A stretch of DNA of 64,000 nucleotides. Origin: CAVTWY01 sp963738615. Its GTDB lineage: Bacteria; Pseudomonadota; Gammaproteobacteria; Burkholderiales; Burkholderiaceae_C. The stretch covers positions 1,736,001-1,800,000 of the forward strand of contig CAVTXI010000019.1 of the NCBI GenBank assembly GCA_963738615.1. Direction: 5' to 3'. Within the stretch, counting starts at the first letter, position 1, and every line of letters begins with the position of its first letter. A program made the translations under genes and the position numbers. Below, one piece after another: positions 45,943 to 53,783 of the stretch. A model generated the notes under the pieces. The model saw only the letters and a list, made by a program, of their open reading frames with translations. It ran no database searches and was not told the origin of the DNA.

Positions 45943-48900
45943 ATGATCCACCTGCGTCACGTCATCAGCGTGGCTGCTGCATTGCTGCTGGCAACAGCAT
46001 GCGGCGGCGGTGCCGACGAAGCCTCTACCGAAGCTTCGCTGGCATCGAAGTACAGCTTTGCCACGATCCCGGCCGCTGCCGAGTCCAAGACGAGCGCCGG
46101 CCCATCCGACCGGTCGGCCGCGCTGTCGAAGGCCGGTGCGCAAAACGGCTCCAAGCTCTACATCGTGCAGATGGCCGAGCCGCCCGCAGCCGCTTACGAC
46201 GGTGGCATCGCGGGTCTGGCGGCCACCCGTCCGGCCAAGGGGTCGAAGCTCGATTCGACCCGTCCCGCGGTGGTGCGCTACGCCGGCCATTTGAGCGCGC
46301 GCCATGACACGGCATTGGCTGCGGTGGGTGCGGCCAAGACGTATAGCTACAAGTACGTTTTCAACGGCTTTGCGGCGCGGCTGTCCGATGCGCAGGCGCA
46401 GAAGCTGGCGGGCACGCCGGGTGTGTTGTCGGTGGTCGAAAACCAGATCTACAAGCCCGACACCGCCTCCACGCCGTCGTTCCTTGGACTGAACGCGGCC
46501 GGCGGTCTGTGGTCGCAACTTGGCGGTCCTGGCCCGGGTAACAACCCGAATGCCACCGGCGCAGGCGAGGGCGTCGTCGTCGGCATCATCGACAGCGGGA
46601 TCTGGCCCGAGCACCCCAGCTTCTCGGATCGCAACGCGAGCGGCAAGCTGGTCTACCAGCAACTGCCCGGCTGGAACGCCAAGTGCGTTCCCGGCGAGGG
46701 CTTCACCGGCAGCGACTGCAACAAGAAGCTGATCGGCGCGCAGTACTTCAACGAAGGCTTCGGCGGGAACGCGGGCGTCAAGGAACTGTTCCCGTACGAG
46801 TTCGCCTCGGCACGCGATGCTGACGGTCACGGCAGCCATACCGCTTCCACCGCGGCCGGCAACCACGGCGTGCCCATCGTCGGCGCTGGCGCGAACCTGG
46901 GCTCCATCAGCGGCATGGCGCCTCGTGCGCGGGTTTCAGCCTACAAGGTGTGCTGGGGCCGGGATGGCGAGGGAGGATGCGCTGGCGCAGACAGCGTCGC
47001 GGCCATCGACCAAGCCGTGGCCGACGGGGTCAACGTCATCAACTTCTCGATTTCGGGCACGTCGACCAACTTCCGCGACGCTGTCGAAATTGCCTTCCTG
47101 TTTGCTGCCGACGCCGGCGTCTTCGTCGCGGCCTCGGCGGGCAACTCGGGCCCGACCACAGCGACCGTGTCGCACCCAAGCCCATGGATCACGACCGTCG
47201 CTGCGGGCACGCACGCTCGTGCGGGCCTGGGCGGGGTGACGCTTGGCAACGCTGCCAACTACGCGGGGGCATCGTTTGCGCAGACTGCGGTGACCGCAGG
47301 ACTGGTCGACTCGGTCAACGTCGGTCGCGCGGGCGCCGATGCTGCCGAGGTCGAGCTTTGCTTCCTCGGCTCGCTCGATCCAGCCAAGGTCGCCGGGAAG
47401 ATCGTGGTGTGCAAGCGCGGCGTGAACGGCCGCACCGAGAAGAGTGAAGAAGTCTTGGCCGCCGGTGGCGTCGGGATGATCCTTTACAACTCGCCCGACA
47501 GCAACCTCGCAGCAGATCTGCATTGGGTTCCGACCGTACACGTTCAAAGTGCGGATGGCCTGGCGATCAAGGCGTACATCGCCGGGGTCGCAGCATCGGC
47601 GACGGCCACGATTCAGCCGTCCTCGCTGGTCCAGAACGCGACCGCACCGTTCACGGCTGCGTTCTCGTCTCGGGGGCCGTTGCGTGCTGGCGCAGGTGAC
47701 CTTCTCAAGCCCGACCTGATCGCTCCCGGCCAGGACATCATGGCGGCGGTATCACCCGCGGGCTACAAGGGGCGCCTGTTCGACATCCTCAGCGGCACGT
47801 CCATGTCCAGCCCGCACGTCGCCGGCCTGGCCGCACTGCTGAAGCACAAGCACCCCACGTGGTCGCCGATGGCGATCAAGTCGGCGCTGATGACAAGTGC
47901 AGGTGACGTTCTCGACGGGCCGAACACCAGCCCGGTGCTGATCTTCCGCCAGGGCGCCGGCCACGTGAGGCCCAACTCCGCCGCGGATCCGGGTCTGATT
48001 TACGACTCGAGCTTCGGCGACTGGCTGGGCTTCCTTTGCGGCACGCAACTGCCGACATCGTTCTGCACCGATGCGGGCGTGCCGGTGCTGGACCCCAGCA
48101 ACCTGAACACACCGTCGATCGCGATCGGTGACTTGGCTGGGCGGCAGGCGGTCACGCGGCGCGTCACGAACGTGAGCGGCAGGCCCTTGACGATGACGGC
48201 ATCGGTGACCGGCATGACGGGCATCGCTGTGCAGGTGTCGCCGTCGACGTTGACGGTCGCACCGGGCGCGACGGCGACGTTCACGGCGACGTTCACGACC
48301 ACGACGGCACCGATCAACACCTACCAAGGCGGCCAGCTGACGTGGACGGGCGACGGCTACAGCGTGCGCAGCCCTCTGGTCATCCGGCCGGTGGCGCTCG
48401 CGGCGCCGGCACAGGTGTCTTCGAGCTACAGCGTGACCTTCGGCTACAACGGCAGTTTCTCGGCCACGGCGCGTGGTCTGGTGCCGGCGGCACGGACACC
48501 GCTGACGGTGACGCAGGACCCGGATCAGACCTTTGATCCGGCATCGAGCGTAGGCACTGTGGTGGTCGACGTGGTGGTTCCTCCCGGATCCACTTACGCA
48601 CGCTTCTCGACCTTCGATGCGGACGTCGCGGCGGATACGGACCTTGACGTGTACGTCGTGGGCCCGTCCGGCGCCTTGGTGGCGACCAGCGCAACCGGAA
48701 CGTCGAACGAGGATGCCAGCGTCTTGAACCCGCCGGCAGGCACCTACAAGGTCTACCTGCACGGTTGGGGCGTGCCCAGCGGGACCACGCCCGCCGTGCT
48801 CCATGCGTGGGTCCTTGGCACAGCGGCGGCCGGCAACATGACGGTGACGGCGCCCGCCACCGCCGCGATTGGCGTAACCGGCAACGTGCAGTTGAGCTTC

Positions 48901-48999
48901 AATGGCCTGGTGTCGGGGACCAAGTACCTCGGCTCCGTCGCTTACGGTGGGGCAGCGGGCTTGCCTGCGCCGACCATCGTGCGCGTCGACGCGCCCTGA
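45943..48999 (+). CDS. large plant-like subtilase (S8A) lipoprotein/exported protease
   Basis: Intact 1018-residue exported serine protease. The N-terminus is a lipoprotein signal (AAALLLATAC, GGG after Cys) and linker ADEASTEAS. An I9-type propeptide follows (KLYIVQMAEPPAAAYDGGIA, VFNGFAARLSDAQAQKLAG). The catalytic triad is Asp in VVVGIIDSGIWPEHPSFSD, His in DADGHGSHTASTAAG and Ser in LSGTSMSSPHVAGLAALLKH. A PA domain (GKIVVCKRGVNGRTEKSEEV, AGGVGMILYN) is inserted before Ser, and Fn3-like plus C-terminal beta domains (DLDVYVVGPSGALVATSATG) follow. This is the cucumisin/plant SBT architecture. ATG 45943 starts the signal; GTG 45898 is an alternative. Confidence 0.93.
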   Translation: MIHLRHVISVAAALLLATACGGGADEASTEASLASKYSFATIPAAAESKTSAGPSDRSAALSKAGAQNGSKLYIVQMAEPPAAAYDGGIAGLAATRPAKGSKLDSTRPAVVRYAGHLSARHDTALAAVGAAKTYSYKYVFNGFAARLSDAQAQKLAGTPGVLSVVENQIYKPDTASTPSFLGLNAAGGLWSQLGGPGPGNNPNATGAGEGVVVGIIDSGIWPEHPSFSDRNASGKLVYQQLPGWNAKCVPGEGFTGSDCNKKLIGAQYFNEGFGGNAGVKELFPYEFASARDADGHGSHTASTAAGNHGVPIVGAGANLGSISGMAPRARVSAYKVCWGRDGEGGCAGADSVAAIDQAVADGVNVINFSISGTSTNFRDAVEIAFLFAADAGVFVAASAGNSGPTTATVSHPSPWITTVAAGTHARAGLGGVTLGNAANYAGASFAQTAVTAGLVDSVNVGRAGADAAEVELCFLGSLDPAKVAGKIVVCKRGVNGRTEKSEEVLAAGGVGMILYNSPDSNLAADLHWVPTVHVQSADGLAIKAYIAGVAASATATIQPSSLVQNATAPFTAAFSSRGPLRAGAGDLLKPDLIAPGQDIMAAVSPAGYKGRLFDILSGTSMSSPHVAGLAALLKHKHPTWSPMAIKSALMTSAGDVLDGPNTSPVLIFRQGAGHVRPNSAADPGLIYDSSFGDWLGFLCGTQLPTSFCTDAGVPVLDPSNLNTPSIAIGDLAGRQAVTRRVTNVSGRPLTMTASVTGMTGIAVQVSPSTLTVAPGATATFTATFTTTTAPINTYQGGQLTWTGDGYSVRSPLVIRPVALAAPAQVSSSYSVTFGYNGSFSATARGLVPAARTPLTVTQDPDQTFDPASSVGTVVVDVVVPPGSTYARFSTFDADVAADTDLDVYVVGPSGALVATSATGTSNEDASVLNPPAGTYKVYLHGWGVPSGTTPAVLHAWVLGTAAAGNMTVTAPATAAIGVTGNVQLSFNGLVSGTKYLGSVAYGGAAGLPAPTIVRVDAP

Positions 49000-49030
49000 G
49001 CGTCGGCACGACATCGGCAACATCGGCTCG

Positions 49031-49060
49031 AGGCGCCTTGCGCGAGCAAGGCGCCTTTTT
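49031..49060 (+). terminator. strong rho-independent terminator
   Basis: Perfect 11-base stem AGGCGCCTTGC (49031-49041) / GCAAGGCGCCT (49046-49056) with loop GCGA and a run of five T, 31 bases after the subtilase stop. Classic intrinsic terminator. Confidence 0.92.
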
Positions 49061-49188
49061 CATGCCTGCCACCCAGGGGCGTTTTCCGTGACGGGCGCCA
49101 CGTCGCGGGTTGGTGCCCGGGTGCGCGGCGCGAGCTGCCGCCGCGCTCGCGAAGGGACAATGCGCGCCTCTTTCGAGTTGCTCTCCCT

Positions 49189-49426
49189 ATGCGTGCATCG
49201 AAGCTGTTGTTGAGCGTCATCGTCGCAGTCGTGCCCGTGCTGACCGCGGCGCAAGCGATCTACAAGTCGGTCGGACCCGACGGCAAAGTCACCTACTCGC
49301 AAACGCCGCCAGAGGACCCGAACGTCAAGCACGACCTGGTTCGCGGCTCGACCGTGCCGCCAGCGGCCACGGCCCGTCCGCCGCTTCCGTCAGGCCGTGG
49401 CGGTGGACGCGGCCGCGCGCCGAGTG
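49189..49426 (+). CDS. DUF4124 exported protein (3' end unresolved)
   Basis: Begins MRASKLLLSVIVAVVPVLTA (signal peptide, AQA cleavage) followed by IYKSVGPDGKVTYSQTPPED, the DUF4124 core found in many small Burkholderiales periplasmic proteins. After about 60 residues the frame turns into Gly/Arg-rich nonsense. The next frame gives FRQAVAVDAAARRVSLHA, so a shift occurs near 49385, and the gene must end around the convergent gene's stop at 49427. The exact stop was not found. Function unknown. Confidence 0.6.
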
Positions 49427-50593
49427 TCACTGCACGCGCGTGCCCGCCCGCAGCTTCTCGAGCTTGGCCGAATAGCGCAACCGCGTCCCCGCCTCGGGGC
49501 TCAGTTCAGCCGCGCGCTCGAGGTGGTGGCGCGCTGCGGCCGCGTTGCCCAGCCGTGCTTCGGCCTGTGCCAGCCAGAAGTGGAACTCGTGATAGTCGGC
49601 GTCGCGCTGCATTTCTTTCAGGAACAGCGCGCGCGCCGTGGTGGCTTCGCCAGCGGCCAAGGCCTGCTGGCCGAGTTCGAAGTAGCGGAACGGTTGGTCG
49701 GGCTCGAGCGCGGCCAGGCGTGACGCGGCTTCGTCGGCCTCGCTGGTTCGCCCTTGCGTGCGCAGCAGCGCCACCAGGTTGCCCAGCGCGCGCGTGTTGC
49801 CGTTGTCGCGTGCCAGCGCTTCGCGCAGCGCGCGTTCGGCCGCGGCGTGGTGGCCGCCTCGGACGTAGACCACCGCCAGCGTGTTGAGCGCGAGTTGGAA
49901 CGTCGGGTCTTGCCGCAGGCCCGCACGTGCCCACGCGTAGGCCAGGCGAAGGTCGCCTTCGGTCATCGACTCGACCGCGCGGTTGTTGGCGTACATCGCC
50001 AGCAGCCGGTTCAGGCTCACCGGCCGCGTGCGTTGGCGCGCCGCGTCGGCCGAGGGCATGAAGTCGATCGTCATCGTCGCGGCTGCGTCCCATGACGTCG
50101 TATAGCCGGCGCGCTGCGCCTTCTCGAGCGTGACGTTGACGTGCCCGCTGGCCACGTGCAGGCCGGCGCGGCGGCTCCATTGCTCGGATGCCACCGCTTC
50201 CTGGAAGTAGACCTTCAGTCCCAATTCGTTCGCCAGCGCAGCCGTCAGCATCACCAGCGACAGGCAGTTGCCCACGCGGTGGTCGAAGGCCTGCGCCGCG
50301 GTGCGTGTGCGGGTGTCGTCGTACTCGACCTCGATCCAGCCGGGCTGCTGCATCACCTTGCCCAAGGCCCCCTGCGGCCCGTGGCGGCGCACCAGCGGTG
50401 CCAGGTCCTTCGCAAGGAACGCGCGCATCGCGTCGCTGGCCACGATGCCCTCGGTGGGGTCGACCGTCGGCAGCGGCGATGCATACAGCGCGTCGGCGAA
50501 CACACCATCGTCGACCGGGCGCGGCGGCGTGGCGCAGCCGGCGAGCCAGGGTGTCAGCAACACGGCAAGCAAGAGCGTGGTCAGGGTGCGCAT
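49427..50593 (-). CDS. TPR lipoprotein with transglutaminase-like N-terminal domain
   Basis: Intact 388-residue lipoprotein. Signal MRTLTTLLLAVLLTPWLAGC, lipobox LAGC. The N-terminal half carries DHRVGNCLSLVMLTAALANE (a Cys-containing transglutaminase-like motif), then VYFQEAVASEQWSRRAGLHV and HVASGHVNV. The C-terminal half is TPR: AYAWARAGLRQDPTFQLALN, TLAVVYVRGGHHAAAERALR, RALGNLVALLRTQGRTSEAD. Probably a periplasmic scaffold or inactive or active transglutaminase fold. ATG 50593 is chosen as it begins the signal peptide. Divergent from moxR. Confidence 0.8.
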   Translation of the reverse strand: MRTLTTLLLAVLLTPWLAGCATPPRPVDDGVFADALYASPLPTVDPTEGIVASDAMRAFLAKDLAPLVRRHGPQGALGKVMQQPGWIEVEYDDTRTRTAAQAFDHRVGNCLSLVMLTAALANELGLKVYFQEAVASEQWSRRAGLHVASGHVNVTLEKAQRAGYTTSWDAAATMTIDFMPSADAARQRTRPVSLNRLLAMYANNRAVESMTEGDLRLAYAWARAGLRQDPTFQLALNTLAVVYVRGGHHAAAERALREALARDNGNTRALGNLVALLRTQGRTSEADEAASRLAALEPDQPFRYFELGQQALAAGEATTARALFLKEMQRDADYHEFHFWLAQAEARLGNAAAARHHLERAAELSPEAGTRLRYSAKLEKLRAGTRVQ

Positions 50594-50681
50594 GGGGTCA
50601 TCAAGCGATCTCGACAAACGGGATCGTGAACTTGTCGGACTCGCGCCGGGCTCGGGTGTTCCCCTGCGGCATCATTCGCGC

Positions 50682-52157
50682 ATGGCGCTTCCTACGCACC
50701 CGATGCCCACCCCCGCGCAACTGCTGGCGCTGATCGCGCGCATGGAGCACGGCCTGCTCGAGCGCGGTGCGGCGGTGCGCCTGGCGCTGCTGGCGGCGCT
50801 GGCGGGCGAGCACATCCTGCTGATCGGCCCGCCCGGCACGGCCAAAAGCGCGCTGGCGCGCCGGCTTCAGCATGCTTTTACGGACGCGCGCTGGTTCGAA
50901 AGGCTGCTGACGCGCTTCTCGGTGCCCGAGGAGCTGTTCGGCCCGCTGTCGCTGAAGGCGCTGGAACACGACCGCTACGAGCGCCTGACCGACGGCTACC
51001 TGCCGACCGCGGGCGTCGCGTTTCTCGACGAGGTGTTCAAGGCCAACTCGGCAATCCTGAACGCGCTGCTGACGCTGCTGAACGAACGTGAGTTCGACAA
51101 CGGTGCGGGCCGCACGCGCACGCCGCTGGTGTGCGTTGTCGGGGCCACCAACGAAGTGCCGCAAGAGGATTCGCTGCAAGCCTTCTATGACCGCTTCCTG
51201 CTGCGCGTGCCCGTGGCGCCGGTGGGCGACGCCGCCTTCGACGCGTTGCTCGACCTTCGCCATGACGCCGAGCCCGCCGCCGCCGCGCTCGACCGCGCCG
51301 CGGTGCAAGCGCTGCAGAACCATGCCAGCGCGACCGTGCCGCTTGGCGATGACGCCCGCGCCGCGCTGCACGCGCTGCGCACCTGGGCGGGCGAACACGG
51401 CATCACGGTGTCGGACCGCCGCTGGCGGCAACTGGTTGCGCTGCTGCGCGTGCAGGCCGCCAGCGCCGGGCGAGCGCAAGTCACGCCGCTGGACCTCTGG
51501 CTTGTGCCCTACGTCGTGACCGACCGGCCCGAGCAGGTGACCGATGTCGCTACGTGGTGGCTCGAGCACGCGATGGCCGCACCCCCGACCGACGCCCCGT
51601 GGCTGGCGCGCGCCGTCACCGCGTTCGAAAAGCAGCTCGAGATCGAAACGCAGCTGCAGCAGGACGACGGCGCCAGCGGCAAGATCGCCCTGGCGCGTTC
51701 GATCGGCCTGACCCATGACGACGGCGGCATGACACGTCTGGTCAGCGAAACCCTCGAGGCGCGGATGCGCGGCGCGTCGGCTGCGCCCGGCCGCTCCGAA
51801 GCCGCCGACAGCCCCCTTGGGGGGCATCGAGCGCAGCGAGCGTGGGGGCGTCATGTCAGCCCGGTGCACGTGCAGGCGCGGCTGGCGCAGGTCGATGAAG
51901 TTGCTGCGCCATTGGTTGAACGCAGCCGTGACCTGGCTGCGCAGCTTGCGGCGCTCGAGGTGCAGATGCGTGACCACCTGTGGATCACCCCCGAGCTGCG
52001 ACGCGCGCTGGGGCAACGCTGGCAGGATGGGCTGCGTCTGCTGCAAGACCTCGAGGCGCGGCTGGCCTTTGTGCGCGAAGGCTTCGCGCAACTGCCGATC
52101 GATCCCGCGCTGGCTGGCGACGCGCCCGAGCCGGTGCGGCTGGACGCTGCGGCGTGA
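50682..52157 (+). CDS. MoxR-family AAA+ ATPase (RavA-like)
   Basis: Intact 491-residue AAA+ chaperone. Walker A HILLIGPPGTAKSALARRLQ, pore-loop region RFSVPEELFGPLSLKALEHD, Walker B GVAFLDEVFKANSAILNALL, sensor 1 VCVVGATNEVPQEDSLQAFY and Arg finger RFLLRVPVAP. A lid and C-terminal helical domain follow, interrupted by a Gly/Ala/Arg-rich insert (residues about 366-390) encoded by a palindromic repeat. Start ATG 50682, possibly ATG 50703. The TGA overlaps the GTG of the VWA gene. MoxR/VWA pairs remodel or mature other protein complexes. Confidence 0.9.
   Translation: MALPTHPMPTPAQLLALIARMEHGLLERGAAVRLALLAALAGEHILLIGPPGTAKSALARRLQHAFTDARWFERLLTRFSVPEELFGPLSLKALEHDRYERLTDGYLPTAGVAFLDEVFKANSAILNALLTLLNEREFDNGAGRTRTPLVCVVGATNEVPQEDSLQAFYDRFLLRVPVAPVGDAAFDALLDLRHDAEPAAAALDRAAVQALQNHASATVPLGDDARAALHALRTWAGEHGITVSDRRWRQLVALLRVQAASAGRAQVTPLDLWLVPYVVTDRPEQVTDVATWWLEHAMAAPPTDAPWLARAVTAFEKQLEIETQLQQDDGASGKIALARSIGLTHDDGGMTRLVSETLEARMRGASAAPGRSEAADSPLGGHRAQRAWGRHVSPVHVQARLAQVDEVAAPLVERSRDLAAQLAALEVQMRDHLWITPELRRALGQRWQDGLRLLQDLEARLAFVREGFAQLPIDPALAGDAPEPVRLDAAA
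51785..51850 (+). repeat. palindromic GC-rich repeat element inserted in moxR-like gene
   Basis: Core GCCCCC-TT-GGGGGGC (51811-51825) is a perfect hairpin, followed by gagcgcagcgagcgtgggggc, which can alternatively pair with the first C-run. From memory, very similar sequences (C-run, TT, G-run, then gagcgcagcgag) are dispersed intergenic repeats in Comamonadaceae/Burkholderiales genomes. Here it lies in frame within a coding gene and adds about 22 residues. Only one copy is in this window. Confidence 0.65.
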
Positions 52158-53715
52158 TCGCGCCACGCGCATCGCACCCGATCGCGACAACGGTGGCAGC
52201 GACGCCTGCCGCCGCGACGACCGCCGCCGCGACGATGCCGCGCGCCGATCCACTCGACGCCCCCTACGACGCGCTCGAACCCCTGCCGCGCGAACTGTGG
52301 CTGCCCGGTGTGACGACCGCCTGCGGCCCAGCCGACGCGCGCCTGCACGACCTGCGACGCTGGTACGACGCGCTGCTGGCCGGCGAGCTGCCTGCAGCCC
52401 GACGCGCACTTTGGCGACGCCGCAGCGACGCACGCGCTGCGCCGTGTGATCGGCGAACTGGCGCTGCCGGCGATGGCACGTGGCGTGCGCGCAGCCGCGC
52501 AGCAGGTGATGCGCACCGCGTTGTGGCACCTCGACTCGCTGATCGACCGCCCCGTGCATCAGCCGCGCGCCGACGCCATCGTGGCGATGACGCAGGCCTT
52601 TCGCGCCGAATGGCAGGTGCAGCGCAGCGACTGGGACGAAGTGGCTGCGCTGCTGCGCGGCATGGGCGAATTCGCGATGTTGTCGTGGGACACGTTGCAG
52701 GGCCGCCTTCAAGGCCGCGACATCGCGCGTGCACAGGCGCTGGCGGAGTTGATTGCCACCGCGCCGGAGATCCTTGCGCTGATTGCGCGCATCGGCCGCG
52801 GCATCGAACGGTCATCGCCGGTCGACCCCTCGCCGCTCGCGCAGCCCGAGCTTGCCGATACGGCCGTGCCCGTCGTCTGGCGCAGCACGGAGTTGCCCGA
52901 CGCGCCGGGGCAGATCCACGGCGTGCGCTTCGGCAACCGCCTGGCGCGCATGGTCCCGGCTGAAGCGGCGCAACTGCGCCACCCGGTGCTGCGACAAACT
53001 GTGGCGCGCGCGGCTGGCCGAGTCGCGGCTTTCCATCTGGGACGAATCGGCGGTGCTGATCGAAGCCGTGCCTGATCCGCGTGGTGCGCCGCGCACCGCA
53101 GCGGTACCCGATGCGGCCTTGCGCGAACGTGGGCCGATGATCGTGTGCGTCGACACCTCGGGGTCGATGAAAGGCGCGCCCGAACGGTTGTCGAAAGCGG
53201 TGGTGCTCGAGGCCGTGCGCACCGCGCACCGCGAAAAGCGCGCCTGCCACGTCATCGCCTTCGGTGGTGCGTCCGAGGTCGTGGAATGGAGCCTGTCGCC
53301 CGACGCGCAAGGCTTCGTCGGCCTGCTGGACTTCATCGGTCAAGGCTTCGGCGGCGGCACCGACATCGCCATGCCGATCGAACGCGCGGTCGAGCGCGTG
53401 AATGACCACGGCTGGCACGACGCCGATGTGCTGATCGTCAGCGACGGCGAATTCGGCCCGACCCCCGGTGCGCTCGAGCGGCTGGACCAGGCACGGTCGC
53501 GCCATGGCCTGCGCGTGCAGGGCTTGCTGATCGGCGACCGCGAGACGATGGGCCTGCTCGACACCTGCGACCACATTCACTGGGTGCGCGACTGGCGCCG
53601 CTTCGACCCCGACGGCAACCCGCGCGACACGTTCAGCCCGGTGCACAGCAAGAGCCTGACGGCGCTGTATTTCCCGAATGCGCTGAGCGCCAGGGCGGCC
53701 AATCGTCAAAGTTGA
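52154..53715 (+). CDS. VWA-domain protein (ViaA/CoxE-like), frameshifted
   Basis: Partner of the MoxR ATPase, about 520 residues. The N-terminal helical region is LPRELWLPGVTTACGPADAR and HALRRVIGELALPAMARGVR. The C-terminal von Willebrand A domain has the MIDAS start MIVCVDTSGSMKGAPERLSK (DxSxS), then GFGGGTDIAMPIERAVERVN (Thr) and DVLIVSDGEFGPTPGALERL (Asp). +1 shifts near 52408 and 52988. GTG 52154 overlaps the moxR stop. Such pairs act in metal-enzyme assembly or stress in other bacteria; the client here is unknown. Confidence 0.87.
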
Positions 53716-53783
53716 CCGGACGCTACCGATTCACAAGCGTCGCCAGTTGCGGCACATTCGTCTCGCTTCGATCGAACAACAAC

